Source: a virus
Length of the DNA stretch: 59,253 bases
IMG/VR virus record: IMGVR_UViG_3300025889_000131
Coordinates: 1-59,253 of that record
Direction: 5' to 3' (one strand)
Positions 31,877-40,400 of this stretch are shown one piece after another. The notes under the pieces were generated by a model that searched no databases, was not told the origin of the DNA, and saw only the letters and a list, made by a program, of their open reading frames with translations. How positions within the stretch are numbered: position 1 is the first letter of the stretch; the number at the start of each line of letters is the position of its first letter. Both the position numbers and the translations under genes were made by a program.

Positions 31877-32509
31877 TTATCCTATCTGGTTGTTTGGCCA
31901 GCCACCAGAAACATTGATTGTTTCTACGGCAGACACCGTGTTTGCATTGTTGATTTGATCTTTTAGATCATGAGAATGACGAATACAATTAGCTCCATAT
32001 GCATACGCCGACACAAATAACGAAATTACTTCCTGATCATTAAATGGTACCTTTGTATTATCTTTACTTCTCCAATAACCCCCATGAGCATTTGCAATCC
32101 CGGAAGAAATTACAGAAAGCGTGTCTGACATATTTTTACGACCACCGTTTCCCAATTGAAAAGCATTGTTTTCATGATAAACGTCACCGTTTATTCTCAT
32201 AGAAAGTTCTGCTGCAACTTCTGTTTTTTTCTTTTCTTTTAATCTTGAAATTACAGTATCACTTGGAAGATTTTGTACTTCCCATTGCTGAATCCAAGCA
32301 CCATTTTGTTTAATTGGTGTAACTTCTACAACCTTCTGATCTGTATTTGCGGACGGTTTAGAAGTTTTGCTGTACTTGATATATTGCCCAATTTGATATT
32401 GATAAGGAAGATTTATTGGAAACGAAACATTAGGAAAAAGCTTACGAACATTAACTTCGTTAAGACTAAATTCTTCTACTGTATTATCTTCTGCAAGTTT
32501 AAGAAACAT
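31877..32509 (-). CDS. DUF4376-like protein at the end of the fibre cassette
   Basis: A 210-residue protein. The C-terminal half has the pattern AELSMRINGDVYHENNAFQ, then DNTKVPFNDQEVISLFVSAYAYGANCIRHSH and DQINNANTVSA, which I associate with DUF4376, a domain found in phage fibre-region proteins and in some fibre-assembly or fibre-tip proteins. The N-terminal half is beta-rich and may bind the fibre. Position immediately after the LamG adhesin gene fits a fibre-associated role. A near-match late box (AATAAATA) lies upstream at 32530-32537. Confidence 0.65.
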   Translation of the reverse strand: MFLKLAEDNTVEEFSLNEVNVRKLFPNVSFPINLPYQYQIGQYIKYSKTSKPSANTDQKVVEVTPIKQNGAWIQQWEVQNLPSDTVISRLKEKKKTEVAAELSMRINGDVYHENNAFQLGNGGRKNMSDTLSVISSGIANAHGGYWRSKDNTKVPFNDQEVISLFVSAYAYGANCIRHSHDLKDQINNANTVSAVETINVSGGWPNNQIG

Positions 32510-32529
32510 CTTTTATTCCTTCTTTTTCC

Positions 32530-32537
32530 TATTTATT
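32530..32537 (-). promoter_or_regulatory. Near-match late promoter box before the DUF4376-like gene
   Basis: AATAAATA on the minus strand (one mismatch to TATAAATA), 20 bases before the ATG at 32509. It overlaps the end of the LamG gene. Confidence 0.4.
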
Positions 32538-34554
32538 ATCCACTTTTCGGGAAAGATCTGTCCGGCGGCGTGAAAGCTGCAGTATATCGCTGAACCCCAG
32601 CAGTAAGCCGAAAATCCTCAATACGCCCGTCAATTGAATTTGCATCACCAAGTATAATTTGTGCGGATACACCAGGAAACACATTTCCAATATATGTATC
32701 TGCTGAAGTCCCATTCATCCATAGTGTTGATGTTGTTCCGTCATAAGTCACAGCAACATGTATCCACGTGCCAGTGCTTAATGCACCTGATCCATTCAAC
32801 CTAACACCTGATCCAAATTGCTGAATTTGGAGGTCGGCGTTTGAACCTCCGGCGCCACCACCACCTTCGATTGCGCCATAAGTTATTCCACCACTAATGT
32901 ACCGAAAGAATCGTGCTTCGTTAGCTAACGAATCTAAGTATGTCCAGAACTCAACAGTGTACGCAGGACCTAAACCTAATAATTCAGTTGCTGGTGTTGC
33001 AGCAGTGTCACTGGTTCCATCTAGCTCAATAGATGCGCCCGCAAATTTTACAACACCAGTGTCCGTTTGTGTATTACCGGTCAGAGTAATGTTGTGCTTT
33101 GCAGAAGCATCATAAATACCAGCATTGGTGAAGTTTACGAGTAGTTTAGTGTCTGTGACTGCTGTAGGCGGGGCTGTCGGAGGAGTAAAGCTACCTGTAC
33201 CTGTCGTTAAAGCTGTTCCTACTATTAAACGAACACTGCTGATATATCCCTGAAACGGGTCAGCGCCACCATCACCAATTAGAACTGGCTCTGTGGTGTT
33301 ATGTAATGATCCAAGAACAACGCCATCTTCGTGAACTCCGTTTATATAAATCCGATGTGTTGTGCCGTCGTAGGTTACTCGTATGTGTGTCCAAGCATTT
33401 AGAATAGGCGTGCTCGTCCCATCTATAGTTGTCTGAGCAAGGCCATCTGTTGACAGAGCAACATACCAGCCCGCGGGGCGTTGTCTGACTTCAAAACTTC
33501 TTTGATTGGTGGCTGCATTATGATGAGAATAAACGGTGTGAGAGGCGGCGCCATTGCCGCCCTGCGCTGTTGGATATACCCAAGCATCGAACGTGTAATC
33601 TGTATTTTGTGTGAAATCCGCATTGTCTGCGATTGATAGATAATCACCAGTCCCATCAAAGTAACCAGAACCACCGTGATCAGCAGCAGTCCAAGGAACT
33701 GTTGAGGGGAAAAGAGAGTGTGGCACGAGTGCGCAATTCGATCCGCTGAATGCTACAGTTTGATCTTGTCCACTGTTGTCTATTAAACGGTTGTCTTGGA
33801 GCGTTAGTAACTGAGTATTAGTGACTGCAGTTAGCGGAGCCGTTGGTGGAGTAAAACCAGTTGTGTAAACAGTTGAGCCAATCACCACTCTAAAGTCAGA
33901 GAAAAAACTAGGGTCGCAGTTACCACTTGAGTTGGAGTTGGCACCAAGCACTAGGTTTGCAGAGCTTGCGTGAACCGTGACACCGACCCTGGTCGCGTTC
34001 ACACCTTCAACGCCATTAATGAATAGCAGGAAGTCATCACCGCTTCTGCAAACAGCAACGTGGTTCCATTCTTTTAGGACTAAACTTTCGGTGGAGGCGG
34101 TGTTAATTGACCAGGTACTTCCGTTAACTGAGACTAACAAAGACGGTGTTAGTCCCGCTGACGCGAAGTAAACCAGCACGCCACTGACGACGCCGCCATT
34201 TAATCGCTTAGAGAGTAAACCGTCGCCTACTTTATAGTCTTCGGTGGGAAAAACCCAAAATTCAAACGTAAATTCACTAGAACTAACGTCTAAACTGGCA
34301 TCATGTGTAACGCTAAGAAAACCAGAGGTGTCTTTGTATAGGGACCAACCATTAGGACTGAACGGGCTAAAAGTTCCCTGCGTCGCATCGCCATTTGTTG
34401 TGATGGTATGATTAGAGGTGCTCTCATCGTCAAAAGATTGGTTCTGCTGCGCATCCACGTTCTGCTGGTTAAGTAGCAGAACCACCTTCTCCCAATATTC
34501 ATCAGTAAAAGTTGCGCCTGCTGGTTTAAGAGCAGCCATTGAAATTAAATCCAT
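32536..34554 (-). CDS. Three-domain LamG/concanavalin A-like adhesin
   Basis: A 672-residue protein. After about 65 N-terminal residues it contains three successive laminin-G/concanavalin A-like lectin domains, each with the pattern FTFEFWVFPTE or YTFDAWVYPTAQ or YTVEFWTYLDS, then a WNHVAVCRSGD / WTHIRVTYDGT / WIHVAVTYDGT strand and a DFRVVIG / SVRLIVG / DFRLTAG strand. The first two are followed by a TPPTAPLTAV-type spacer. Such domains bind sugars; in phages they sit at receptor-binding tips. Base composition is richer in G+C than the flanking fibre genes, suggesting separate acquisition. Confidence 0.82.
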   Translation of the reverse strand: MDLISMAALKPAGATFTDEYWEKVVLLLNQQNVDAQQNQSFDDESTSNHTITTNGDATQGTFSPFSPNGWSLYKDTSGFLSVTHDASLDVSSSEFTFEFWVFPTEDYKVGDGLLSKRLNGGVVSGVLVYFASAGLTPSLLVSVNGSTWSINTASTESLVLKEWNHVAVCRSGDDFLLFINGVEGVNATRVGVTVHASSANLVLGANSNSSGNCDPSFFSDFRVVIGSTVYTTGFTPPTAPLTAVTNTQLLTLQDNRLIDNSGQDQTVAFSGSNCALVPHSLFPSTVPWTAADHGGSGYFDGTGDYLSIADNADFTQNTDYTFDAWVYPTAQGGNGAASHTVYSHHNAATNQRSFEVRQRPAGWYVALSTDGLAQTTIDGTSTPILNAWTHIRVTYDGTTHRIYINGVHEDGVVLGSLHNTTEPVLIGDGGADPFQGYISSVRLIVGTALTTGTGSFTPPTAPPTAVTDTKLLVNFTNAGIYDASAKHNITLTGNTQTDTGVVKFAGASIELDGTSDTAATPATELLGLGPAYTVEFWTYLDSLANEARFFRYISGGITYGAIEGGGGAGGSNADLQIQQFGSGVRLNGSGALSTGTWIHVAVTYDGTTSTLWMNGTSADTYIGNVFPGVSAQIILGDANSIDGRIEDFRLTAGVQRYTAAFTPPDRSFPKSG

Positions 34555-34557
34555 AAC

Positions 34558-35349
34558 TTACCTACTGTCAATTGATGATTCAATTCCGCGCCAAACAGTT
34601 CCGTTATTTCTTGTAAGAAATACTAAGATATCTGTTTGACCTGATGTTAGTGTTGGCGCAGTTTGTGCAGCCCATTTAACATTCGTCGGCCAAGTAATAG
34701 TATGATCTCCTGCACCATCCATTTCAAGAATAAATCCGCATGCATTTCCAGAAACAGCTGAATTGGCAAAAGAATAAGTTACATCTGCATCAATAGTATG
34801 ATAGAAATAATTACCAGCATTCAAGTTAAGTGTAATAGAACCAGCAGTATTACCTAGATTTACTCCAGTAACTCCATGCCCCTTGAGCATTCCGTTTTCA
34901 ATTGCGTTGTTACCAAAGTTTACATCTCCAGTAAATGTTCCACCAGACAGAGGAATATATGTAGCAGAAGCATTTGCAACTTGAAGTCTATCTGCAATAG
35001 CAAGATTTGTATTTGCAAGATTACTTTGAATCCAAGAATTTGTATTTGCAAGATTACTTTGAATCCAAGAATTTGTATTAGAGAGAACTGATTGTAATTG
35101 TGTGTTAGTTGCAATACGAGCACCACCAACAGTAAATGTTCCAGTTACAGATGTATTTTGACCAGAAAATGTTGCATTTGCACTAACATTAGCAGTACCC
35201 TTTACGGAAAGAATTGAAAGAGTACCATGATTGAGACCTGTCGTATTGGCAAATAAACTAAGTTCATCTGCAAGCAAGTTATGATCAGTTCTCAACTGAC
35301 CGATTGTATTTGCTGTAGTTACTGTATTAAATTTTGATCCGACTGCCAT
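34558..35349 (-). CDS. Tail fibre protein with WPxxVKWA-type tip domain
   Basis: A 263-residue fibre protein. The N-terminal 60 residues (TANTIGQLRTDHNLLADEL) are followed by repetitive TFSGQNTSVTGTFTVGG-type beta turns, then a tandem 11-residue repeat NTNSWIQSNLA, a stalk, the common phage fibre motif YIPLSGGTFTGDVNF, and a C-terminal globular domain (TITWPTNVKWAAQTAPTLTS, LVFLTRNNGTVWRGI). The same C-terminal domain occurs in the neighbouring 324-residue fibre gene. Two overlapping near-match late boxes (AATAAATA) precede it at 35366-35377. Confidence 0.78.
   Translation of the reverse strand: MAVGSKFNTVTTANTIGQLRTDHNLLADELSLFANTTGLNHGTLSILSVKGTANVSANATFSGQNTSVTGTFTVGGARIATNTQLQSVLSNTNSWIQSNLANTNSWIQSNLANTNLAIADRLQVANASATYIPLSGGTFTGDVNFGNNAIENGMLKGHGVTGVNLGNTAGSITLNLNAGNYFYHTIDADVTYSFANSAVSGNACGFILEMDGAGDHTITWPTNVKWAAQTAPTLTSGQTDILVFLTRNNGTVWRGIESSIDSR
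35006..35078. repeat. 33-bp tandem repeat within a fibre gene
   Basis: Two near-identical 33-bp units begin at 35006 and 35039 and a partial third begins at 35072. They encode the 11-residue repeat NTNSWIQSNLA on the minus strand. Confidence 0.85.
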
Positions 35350-35365
35350 TTCTTTTTCCTTAGTT

Positions 35366-35377
35366 TATTTATTTATT
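35366..35377 (-). promoter_or_regulatory. Overlapping near-match late boxes before a fibre gene
   Basis: The minus strand reads AATAAATAAATA, which contains two overlapping copies of AATAAATA (one mismatch each to TATAAATA), 17 bases before the ATG at 35349. Confidence 0.35.
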
Positions 35378-36272
35378 AAGCGCGCCAATCTAAACCAAGA
35401 ATTCCTCCAGCGCCTGTTCCACCTGTTCCTGCACCTGATCCTGTTCCACCGCCACCGCCGCCGCCACCGCCGCCGGCAACAGAATTCTGTCCATCCAATT
35501 TTTTTCCGCCGCGTGTACCAAAGTTAATACCACCTGCTCCGCCACCGCCGCCGCCATAGAAATCTCCGGTTGGAGATCCACCATTAGCCTTAGCTACTGG
35601 AACAATACCTGTAGTATCAGATGGATTACCACTGGTTGCTGCAGATCCACCTGTTCCTGAACTATCCCCTGAACCATTACCACCAGGAGCCCCAGGCGTG
35701 GCCGGGCTGTTGTCACCATATCCACCTCCACCGCCGCCTCCATTTGGAGAAATACCAGGAGAACCTCCACCAAAGCGCCCACCTCCTGAGCCGCCATTTC
35801 CACCTGCTGTACCGTCACCTCCAGAACCACCAGCTCCACCTGTAATTAAATTAGTGTCAGAACCAGCATTCAAACGAAAGACGTCAGACGAAAGACTGTC
35901 TTGAATATAAGTATCTTCTCCTGCACCACCAACAACCATTGTATATTCTTCACCAGGAGTTACAGTAATATTAAATGCTTCTCCGAAATCAGAAAGAATA
36001 TGTTCGCCGCCACCACCGCCACCTCCACCGCCATTACTTACGGAGTTTGCAGAACCGGTTCCGCCGCCAGCAGAACCAAAGACATAAATTTTAGTTGTCT
36101 TAGATCCAGGTGTAAGTTTGTAGCTGCCAGGTTTTGTAAGAAGCAATGCATCGTCAATAAGGTCATATGTCCCATTATAATTTGTTCCACCAGATACACT
36201 GATAGGTTCAATCGCTACTTCATATGGACTGATAGCAGAGTTAACCCTGCGCATAACTCTACCAATTTGCAT
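35376..36272 (-). CDS. Glycine-rich fibre-tip/adhesin-like protein
   Basis: A 298-residue protein. The first 95 residues are a beta domain (YELIDDALLL-like strands around GTYDLIDDALLLTKPG, then TTKIYVFGSAGGG). The C-terminal two thirds contain at least six glycine-rich segments (GGGGGGGGGEH, GGAGGSGGDGTAGG, GGGGGGGYGD, GGGGGGAGGINFG, GGGGGGGGGGTGSG). Polyglycine segments of this type build the packed PGII-helix core of T-even gp38 adhesins and of similar tips. It sits between two fibre genes, so a receptor-binding tip is likely; the fold is inferred. Confidence 0.65.
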   Translation of the reverse strand: MQIGRVMRRVNSAISPYEVAIEPISVSGGTNYNGTYDLIDDALLLTKPGSYKLTPGSKTTKIYVFGSAGGGTGSANSVSNGGGGGGGGGEHILSDFGEAFNITVTPGEEYTMVVGGAGEDTYIQDSLSSDVFRLNAGSDTNLITGGAGGSGGDGTAGGNGGSGGGRFGGGSPGISPNGGGGGGGYGDNSPATPGAPGGNGSGDSSGTGGSAATSGNPSDTTGIVPVAKANGGSPTGDFYGGGGGGAGGINFGTRGGKKLDGQNSVAGGGGGGGGGGTGSGAGTGGTGAGGILGLDWRA

Positions 36273-37246
36273 TAATAAAATTCCTGGCCAGACGGGAATC
36301 CGTAATAAGTTGTTCCACCATTACGAGTAAAGAAGGAAAGAAAATCAACAGCTTCGTTACGTGAAGACATTGTTGGAATTGAATTTCCTGCCCATTTTAC
36401 AGAAGAAGGCCATGTAATTTGACGTTCCGTTCCGTCACATGTAAAGATAAGAGTAAATGAAAATGCATTTGCTCCGGCTGGCGGATTGTTGAAGTTTACA
36501 GTATCAACAGTTGCAGTCAAATCAATTCCAAAGTTCTGTGCTGAACTTAAATCAAGTGTAATCGTATTGGATGAAATTGATGCTGTTGTATATGTCTCAC
36601 GATATGTCTTTGCTTTAACAAAATTATTGAATGTAGTATTACCATTGACAGTGTGTGTATCACCGGAAAGAACAGTATTAGAAGTAATAAGTGTATTTTT
36701 TGAACGGATAACTGTATTGGAACTATTCTTAAGTACTTCGAAATTACCCTTAACTACTGCTCTTCCTACAGTATGAAGTGCACCAGCAATATTTGTATTT
36801 GCACCACTTAGAGAAGTATTAGACAAAACATAAAATCTTCCGCCGCGAATATCAGTATTCGCACCTTGTAATTCAGTATTAGCTTTAAGATAAACATCAT
36901 TGCCAATAAAGTTAGTATTAGCACCGCGGAATGTTGTTTTCTTTACAAAGTTAGTATTGGCTCCATTAAACACAGTGTTGGAAACAACAAGTAATGTTCC
37001 TCCATCTATGTTAGTATTAGCACCATCCATGACAACAGTATTTGAGAATCGACTGTGAGCAGCTGTAACATATAAATTTGCCCCGCTTACACGTGTATTA
37101 CCAGTACCACTAAGATTTACTGAAGTAACAGATGGAATACCAGTTGTGTTCGCCATTTTATTGACAAATGAACTGATCAAATTGGTGTTAATGCGCCATG
37201 TATCAAATGTGTTTGTAATTGCTGTATTAGATAACTGTTGCGGCAT
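36272..37246 (-). CDS. Tail fibre protein with GANTN repeat stalk
   Basis: A 324-residue fibre protein. After an N-terminal attachment region (LSNTAITNTFDTWRINTNLI) the central part repeats a short unit with GANTN or SNTV every 13-16 residues (VVMDGANTNIDGG, VFNGANTNFVKK, TFRGANTNFIGN, ELQGANTDIRGG, SLSGANTNIAG), as expected for a triple-stranded beta stalk. The C terminus (TWPSSVKWAGNSIPTMSS, FFTRNGGTTYYGF) is a globular domain shared with the 263-residue fibre. Its stop overlaps the glycine-rich gene start. Confidence 0.75.
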   Translation of the reverse strand: MPQQLSNTAITNTFDTWRINTNLISSFVNKMANTTGIPSVTSVNLSGTGNTRVSGANLYVTAAHSRFSNTVVMDGANTNIDGGTLLVVSNTVFNGANTNFVKKTTFRGANTNFIGNDVYLKANTELQGANTDIRGGRFYVLSNTSLSGANTNIAGALHTVGRAVVKGNFEVLKNSSNTVIRSKNTLITSNTVLSGDTHTVNGNTTFNNFVKAKTYRETYTTASISSNTITLDLSSAQNFGIDLTATVDTVNFNNPPAGANAFSFTLIFTCDGTERQITWPSSVKWAGNSIPTMSSRNEAVDFLSFFTRNGGTTYYGFPSGQEFY

Positions 37247-37467
37247 TAGTTAGTTCCTATATTTGCGATATGCTCAAGAATTTTCTCTGTTCTTTCAAGC
37301 GTTCTTTCAAGTCTTTCCATTCGTTCATGAAGATCATCAATTTTTTCAGACTGTTTACGTCGAGCTCTATAGGCTCTAAGACCATCGCTGTCTACATTTA
37401 ATAGAGCACCCGTTGTTTTATCTTTAACGAGATCTTCTCTTCCAACAATTTTCTCTTTGTTTTCCAT
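37246..37467 (-). CDS. Small coiled-coil protein between baseplate and fibre genes
   Basis: A 73-residue protein. The C-terminal half (KIDDLHERMERLERTLERTEKIL) has regular hydrophobic heptads and should form a coiled coil; the N-terminal half is charged and ends with a basic RARRK patch. It overlaps single bases with both the giant baseplate protein gene and the first fibre gene, so it is tightly coupled. A role as a trimerisation or linking factor for fibres is an inference from its position and coiled coil. Confidence 0.65.
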   Translation of the reverse strand: MENKEKIVGREDLVKDKTTGALLNVDSDGLRAYRARRKQSEKIDDLHERMERLERTLERTEKILEHIANIGTN

Positions 37468-40400
37468 TATTTCTGCAGTGCAATTGCTCTAAAGTTACGA
37501 ACTCTTGGCGGATTAACTGTCGTTGATGACAGAAGAACAAGCTTAACTTTCAGATATTTATATCTCGAGAAAGCAACTCTTGAATTATTAGTATACTGAA
37601 TAATTCCGGTCGTTGTATTTGCTCCAGATTTATATGTGTCTGACCAATTAGGAACCGTATACTTTCTTTCTGTAAAGTCATTACGGTTTTCCGTAGACGA
37701 AACAACCAGATTAGAAGTTGCATCCGTCATTGGTACCCAACCGCGATCTTCAAGAGCATCATCATCTTCACGATTGAGAATCTTATAGTATGCTTTAATC
37801 TGTGAATCGTTTGGAGTATAACCGTCAAGATAGATAAGTAAATCTTCAGCATCCTGTCCATCTTCAAGTACAACTGTTTTTGTGATATATCTTGATTTTG
37901 CATTACCACCAGTTGTGTTTGCAGCTGGACCATTGACCCATTCACTGTCTTCATTTGAAGAGTCAGCGTTAATCATGTTCTCGATATTTACGAGATAGGT
38001 ACGATCAATATCGATAGCAGGAGATACTCTATCATTACGTGAGAACATATTGATGATTGCTTCTCCTGTCGGCGGCAACGACTGATCTCTTTCTGATGAT
38101 TTAGAGAGAATAAATCTGCGTGACTGATTTACTGTTGTTTCACCAACAGTAAAGTCAGTACTATCTACTTCAAACGCATTTGTTGCAGATGCAAACTTAC
38201 TTGATGACAGAATACGTGTGTCATTAAGATCAAGATAATCAGACCATAACATGAATGAATCTTGATTTAGTACATCACGACTTACAACATTTGCTGTATA
38301 TCCATTAACTCTTGATGTAAGTGTTGTATTTGCAACGAACTGAGCAGATGCGTTGGTAGTGACTCCACTTGGTGTTTCATATACTCCAGTTGTGTTTGAT
38401 ACGTAGAGGTATGAGTTTGAGTAGTTGGTACTATCATAGTAGTACAGTTTACCAGTTGCATAGTTTTTAGCATGAATAACCGCTGTTTGCCCGGTAGCAA
38501 CACTCGTATCAGAGAACTTGAACGTAAGCGTTTCACCAATTTGGAAATCAGTTCCTGTAGTGATTTTTGTGACCACAATGTCATTGGCTGACGCGTTGAT
38601 TCCAGTGTTGGAGTCCGGGCCAATTCTCGAAACCGTACCGATTGCTCCAGACGTTCCTCCAACAACAAATTCTTGGCCTGCTCCATTTGCGATCGGAGGT
38701 GTGCCAGAGACTGATGTAGTAAGTGTAATTCGCTGTGGTCCATGTATCACCTCTCCAAATTTTGTAAAGTAATCCTGTGAAGTAGAACTTGGTACTCCGT
38801 TAGAAACATTGTCGACCGTAAAGAAGTCAACATTTGCTTTCTTGAGTACTGCAGTTCCTGTAGCATTTGTAGTAAACTTAGCCAAGTAAACAGTAAACTT
38901 CAGATCTTCTTCCTGAATTGCGGTATACTGACGATCATTAGAAGATGCATGAAGCATTCCAATTGCAGGCTGTTTACTTACACGATTTCCTGTAACCGTA
39001 TCTACTTCACCAAGCCTTGAGCACCAGATATTATAGTTCGGATTGTTTGCAGCAGGACGAACAACGAGTGCATATTCTCTTGATCCAACTAAGTAAATTG
39101 GAGTAGAGAATGTAAACGGTGTTGGTTTGCTTCCATCGTCACTTAGGTTGACATCTGCGCTGTTGACAGTAACTTGGCTGAATGGAACAATCTTACTTGT
39201 AATTGCGTTGCTTGTTTTATCAACTTCTCTAATTTCAACAGATACTGGATAGTTAGCATCTTTTGACTGGAAGTACAGATCAATCTTAGTTAAGAAAGCA
39301 CCGGATGATGACGCACCGCTAAGACCAACATCTGCAAGAGTAAATGTTTGTGCTAACGGATCTTCTGCGCAGGCTCCACCTGATACAGATAGAGATGCAC
39401 TGTAAGCATTTAGTGCAGCCTGTGTATCAAACAGACCAGTTGGATTGATGACTCCGGTAAATTGACCGTTCCAGAGAAGTCCACTTTCTCCAAGTTCTGG
39501 TGCATCTACGGAATACTGAATTGGAACGGGTGCATTTGGATTTGTAGTAATCGGAGGCTGTGCACTACCAGAACCAACAGCTGCTGTATTTGCTGTACCA
39601 GGCTGTGGTGATGCTTCGTATGCTTCTCCACCAGGAAGTACGTTAACAACATCATGTCTATCCTGTTTCCATCCACTGTATTCTGAAACGGCTTCATTGC
39701 GAATTTCAGGAATACGCGTAGTAACGATCGTATCTTGTACAGACTTAGTTGTCCCAGATGAAGTAAAGAATGCATCAGCTGAAGTAGTTGTTTCGTTAAG
39801 TCTCGGAATATTTTTCGGACTGTCTGTAATACGGAATACTTTAGTACCAGTTGTGAACTTCAAGCTTGCATCGTTTGGAATACGGAAGAGACCATATACA
39901 TTTCCATTAGCATCTGATGTCAGCGATCCACCTTCATTAGCCGTATTTGCATAGCTGCTGTTTGTTGGTGTGACATAAGAACTGACATAACGATTATCAA
40001 AGTAAGCATAAAGCTTAGTATTAGGTTTCATTCCAATTGCATTGAATTTAACAATACGCGAACGCATGTATTTCGAAACACTAACGCCAACAACGTTTGT
40101 ATTGCGTGTCGTCTTGATTGTATCTGGAAGACGTTTGATCTGAACACCAGATCTTTGGAAACGATAATCCGTTACAGCAATACTACGCTCAACATCATGT
40201 AAGAATTCTCTACCAGCTCCATTGATAACAACCTCTTTTGAAACGGTTGGATCTGTGTAGTATTCATTTCTTGATGAATCATCTACTTCCCAATCGCCCC
40301 ATTCTGTTGTGATAACTTTTTCTTCAAAGTAGTTGTCATTGTTATTATCAAAGTTCTGATTGACATCTGGAAGCTGAATAACACTTTCCCACGTATCATT

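Noticed and set aside
35621-35904. Pro/His-rich plus-strand frames opposite the polyglycine protein
   Set aside because: They are complements of glycine codon runs (GGN read as NCC) and not independent genes.
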